Shown here in pieces: positions 61,724 through 64,000 of a stretch of DNA of 64,000 nucleotides. Numbering within the stretch: position 1 is the stretch's first letter; every line of letters begins with the position of its first letter. Below the pieces are notes generated by a model. It saw only the letters and a list, made by a program, of their open reading frames with translations. It did no database searches and had not been told where the DNA came from. The DNA is taken from assembly GCF_002287375.1 (NCBI RefSeq), contig NZ_NPOA01000002.1, forward strand, positions 310,001-374,000, in the 5' to 3' direction. This DNA is from Virgibacillus profundi. Lineage in GTDB: Bacteria; Bacillota; Bacilli; Bacillales; Amphibacillaceae. The position numbers and the translations under genes were made by a program.

Positions 61724-61818
61724 ATAAATTATAATTTTTATTCCCATATTAACACTATTACCATAGTTTTAACTATATTTATGTCAGACATAGATTGTTC
61801 ATATTTGAACAAAGTTTT

Positions 61819-61861
61819 AGTGATTTGAATCACAGGTCGCTTGCGCAATTAAAATTATACT
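61819..61861 (+). promoter_or_regulatory. Fnr-type box and -10 of nirK
   Basis: AGTGA-TTTGAA-TCACA (61819-61834) has one change from TGTGA-N6-TCACA. TATACT (61856-61861) is the -10. Spacing gives a box centre near -41.5 of a start around 61868, exactly as for the NO reductase operon. Confidence 0.75.
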
Positions 61862-61985
61862 TAAAGCAAGAGATAAGATAAACCATTCAGTCGAGCAGAT
61901 AACATAGAAAGACCGCATTTAATGACCTGAGTGGTAGAAGCTCTTAAAACTTATCTAATACTAAAAAACTTATGGGGTGAGTAGT

Positions 61986-63146
61986 ATGTTGAAGAAGTTA
62001 AATTACAGTTTAATTGTTGGTCTAAGCGCAAGTGCTCTATTGTTATCTGCATGTGGCGATGACCTAGGAAATGTAAATTCGGATGAAAGTACAGATTCGG
62101 CGGAGACTGTTGCTGCTGAAGAAACAGAAGCTTCAGGAAGTAGCTATAGCTACGATGTTAATCCTGTAGATTATGAGCCGATTGAGCCTCATAAAGATTT
62201 AGACCAAGAGCCAGTACCTGTTAAGATGGAGCGAATTGGTGAAAATGAAGTAAATATTGAAATGACAGCACAAATTACAGATATTGAGATTGCACCTGGT
62301 ATTGAATATAAAACATGGAACTTTAACGGGGAAGCTCCTGGTCCGCTACTGGTAGTTCAGGAAGGAGACTGGATTAATTTCACCCTCCATAACATGGACC
62401 CGGCAATTCCTCACAGTATGGATTTCCATGCTGTGCATGCAGATCCTGCTACACAATTCGCTGATGTGAAACCTGATGAAAGTGGTACATTCCGATTCCA
62501 GGCAGGTTCACCCGGTGTATTCATGTATCACTGTGCAACAGACCCGGTACTGTCACACATTGCCAACGGAATGCATGGTGCCATTATCGTAATGCCTAAA
62601 GACGGATTTCCGACGGATGATGAAGTAGACCGAGAGTTTGTAGTTGTTCAAAATGAGTGGTATAAATACAATGATTTGGAAAATATGATGAATATGCCAC
62701 CACGTCAAGTAGTTTTCTCTACTAAAACGCTTGAGTATATGGCAGATGATGAAGTGGACGGATACACCTTTGACGGTGTGAATACAAATGGAACAGTAAC
62801 AGCATTAACCGAGAATGATGCAGATACCGTTCTTTACGCAAAACCGGGTGAAAAAGTCCGTATGTACATCAATAATGTTGGTCCAAATGAAGTTAGTTCA
62901 TTCCACGTAATCGGAACAATTATGGAAGATGTTTACTTGGACGGAAACCCTGCAAACCATCTGGAAGGGATGCAAACAGTAATGCTGCCTGCAAGTGGTG
63001 GAGCCATTGTTGAATTTACACTAAAAGAGGAAGGATCTTATTCCTTTGTTACCCACCAATTTGATCATGTATCCAAAGGTGCAGTTGGAACCATTGTCGT
63101 AAATGAATCAGGTGGACCTGAAGGCGGATCAATGATGAGCCACTAA
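61986..63146 (+). CDS. nirK: Copper-containing nitrite reductase NirK (lipoprotein)
   Basis: A 386-residue enzyme reducing nitrite to NO. A lipoprotein signal ends in LLSAC (C23) and is followed by an acidic linker. Type 1 copper ligands H143, C183, H191 and M196 and type 2 ligands H148 and H182 are in IPHSMDFHAVH and MYHCATDPVLSHIANGMHG; D146 is the catalytic Asp. The third type 2 His is in VTHQFDHVSKG and the second active-site His in SSFHVIG. ATG 61986 follows GGGGTGA. Membrane anchoring is usual in Gram-positive NirK. Confidence 0.93.
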   Translation: MLKKLNYSLIVGLSASALLLSACGDDLGNVNSDESTDSAETVAAEETEASGSSYSYDVNPVDYEPIEPHKDLDQEPVPVKMERIGENEVNIEMTAQITDIEIAPGIEYKTWNFNGEAPGPLLVVQEGDWINFTLHNMDPAIPHSMDFHAVHADPATQFADVKPDESGTFRFQAGSPGVFMYHCATDPVLSHIANGMHGAIIVMPKDGFPTDDEVDREFVVVQNEWYKYNDLENMMNMPPRQVVFSTKTLEYMADDEVDGYTFDGVNTNGTVTALTENDADTVLYAKPGEKVRMYINNVGPNEVSSFHVIGTIMEDVYLDGNPANHLEGMQTVMLPASGGAIVEFTLKEEGSYSFVTHQFDHVSKGAVGTIVVNESGGPEGGSMMSH

Positions 63147-63165
63147 TAAATAATATGACTCAACT

Positions 63166-63197
63166 ATCCCCTTCTTTTATCTAAAAAAGAAGGGGAT
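63166..63197. repeat. Strong hairpin between nirK and the NosD-like gene
   Basis: ATCCCCTTCTTTT / AAAAGAAGGGGAT with a short loop. No T run, and the next ribosome binding site starts seven bases later, so it may protect the nirK mRNA end or modulate the downstream gene. Confidence 0.6.
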
Positions 63198-63214
63198 ATC
63201 CATGAGGTGAGAAA

Positions 63215-64000
63215 ATGTGGAAGAAAATTGGATTGATCGTTTTAATTATCTTTTTCATTTTGCCAAGCTCAAGTTTTGCTAACGAAAATGAAATCCATGT
63301 AACGGATGGTGAATCATTACGTATTGCACTGGAAGTGGCAAGTGATGGTGACGTCATACTTTTGGAAGATGGAGAATATCATGGTAATTTTACGATTGAA
63401 TCATCGATTGAGCTTAGATCAGAAGGAGAAGCTTATATTCAAGGGCTTGAACGAGGTTACCCAATCACGATTGAAGCAGATGATGTTGTTATTGACAATC
63501 TTAATATTGAAGGTGGGGGAACAGATGCTGCTGGTATCTTTTCTCGCGGAAATCGAAACGAAATAAAAAATAATATGATTAATAATGTATTCCATGGTGT
63601 GCTTGTAAGGGATGGCTACGGAAATATCATTACAGGAAATACGATTTCCAGCTGGGACGAACTGAAAGGAAGTAAGAAATATGGTTATGGTATGTACGTA
63701 ATTAATGGTGATGGTGCCGTGATTACGCATAATGAAACGTATGATACCCAAGATGGTGTCTGGATTTCGCATTCCGCCTCATCACAAATCAATTATAATC
63801 GGTTTATTAATGCGAGGTACGGCGTTCATACGATGTATGCAGAAAATGTTGTTATTACGCACAATGAAGTAAGAGGAAGTTATAATGGCGGCATGATTAT
63901 GCAAAGTAATAATATAACCATTAAAAATAATTATTTCCACTTAAATACGCTTTCTGATGGTGCTGGTATTTTTGGATATGACTTATTTGAGTCAACGATA
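63215..64000 (+). CDS. nosD: NosD-like periplasmic copper-processing protein, partial
   Basis: The gene runs off the window; 262 codons are present. ATG 63215 follows GAGGTGAG. The product starts with a signal peptide (about 1-22, ending SSFA) and then repeats of a right-handed parallel beta helix (VVIDNLNIEGGG, NEIKNNMINNVFHGVLV, NIITGNTIS, VITHNETYDTQDGVWI), the CASH/NosD pattern. NosD helps mature nitrous oxide reductase; a nos cluster (nosZ, nosF, nosY) would be expected to the right. Function is inferred from family and context. Confidence 0.82.
   Translation, partial: MWKKIGLIVLIIFFILPSSSFANENEIHVTDGESLRIALEVASDGDVILLEDGEYHGNFTIESSIELRSEGEAYIQGLERGYPITIEADDVVIDNLNIEGGGTDAAGIFSRGNRNEIKNNMINNVFHGVLVRDGYGNIITGNTISSWDELKGSKKYGYGMYVINGDGAVITHNETYDTQDGVWISHSASSQINYNRFINARYGVHTMYAENVVITHNEVRGSYNGGMIMQSNNITIKNNYFHLNTLSDGAGIFGYDLFESTI

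Noticed and set aside
1-64000. tRNA, rRNA, CRISPR, prophage or transposase genes
   Set aside because: Looked for in all gaps over 100 bases; no cloverleaf, spacer-repeat pattern or integrase/transposase motif was found.

Overview
The window is about 64 kb of low-GC chromosome from a spore-forming, flagellated member of the Bacillaceae. The gene order of the degS-degU-comF-flagellar-secA-prfB-ftsEX-ctpB-minJ block follows Bacillus subtilis. A gamma-type spore protein, SinI/SinR, sigma-D, sigma-B/H and Spo0A-type sites, a betaine transporter and three dispersed Bacillaceae intergenic elements suggest the moderately halophilic Virgibacillus/Oceanobacillus group. A copper nitrite reductase with a probable NO reductase points to a denitrifying member such as a V. 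halodenitrificans-like organism (inference). No rRNA, tRNA, CRISPR array, prophage or transposase gene was seen.

Region 1 (1-22.4 kb) is mostly metabolic. It holds a PutP-type symporter with a 36-residue partner and an odd ureohydrolase, two chemoreceptors under sigma-D promoters (one a HemAT oxygen sensor), lipoteichoic acid synthase, a type I toxin-like gene, a gamma SASP and a frameshifted DUF3892 gene. A complete pyroglutamate cluster (pxpB-pxpA-pxpC-pcp) follows, then an aldehyde dehydrogenase/DUF779 pair and a P-loop protein with a decayed first half. Two composite inverted-repeat elements lie here.

Region 2 (22.5-30.8 kb) has a class B penicillin-binding protein and an LCP protein on the minus strand. 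It also has a c-di-GMP-I (GEMM) riboswitch directly upstream of a 41-residue SinI and then SinR, an ECF sigma/anti-sigma pair with its own ECF-type promoter, VanZ, a small ORF behind Spo0A boxes, nagB and yigZ.

Region 3 (31-44.7 kb) is degS-degU, degV, comFA-comFC (no comFB) and the late flagellar operon: yvyF, flgM, flgN, flgK, flgL, yviE, fliW, csrA, flaG, fliD, fliS, fliT, then hpf. The flagellin gene hag, which normally sits between csrA and flaG, is absent.

Region 4 (44.7-58.8 kb) has a poorly explained spacer with Spo0A boxes and a 53-residue ORF, a hairpin repeat, secA, prfB with its programmed +1 frameshift, a lipoprotein cytochrome c, ftsEX with an M23 hydrolase, ctpB, a third composite repeat, a BCCT transporter and minJ.

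Region 5 (58.9-64 kb) is a denitrification block: a CuA-containing haem-copper enzyme whose active-site Tyr is replaced by Asn (probable NO reductase), a small membrane protein, a lipoprotein NirK and the start of a NosD-like protein. Fnr-type boxes at the class II position precede both transcription units.
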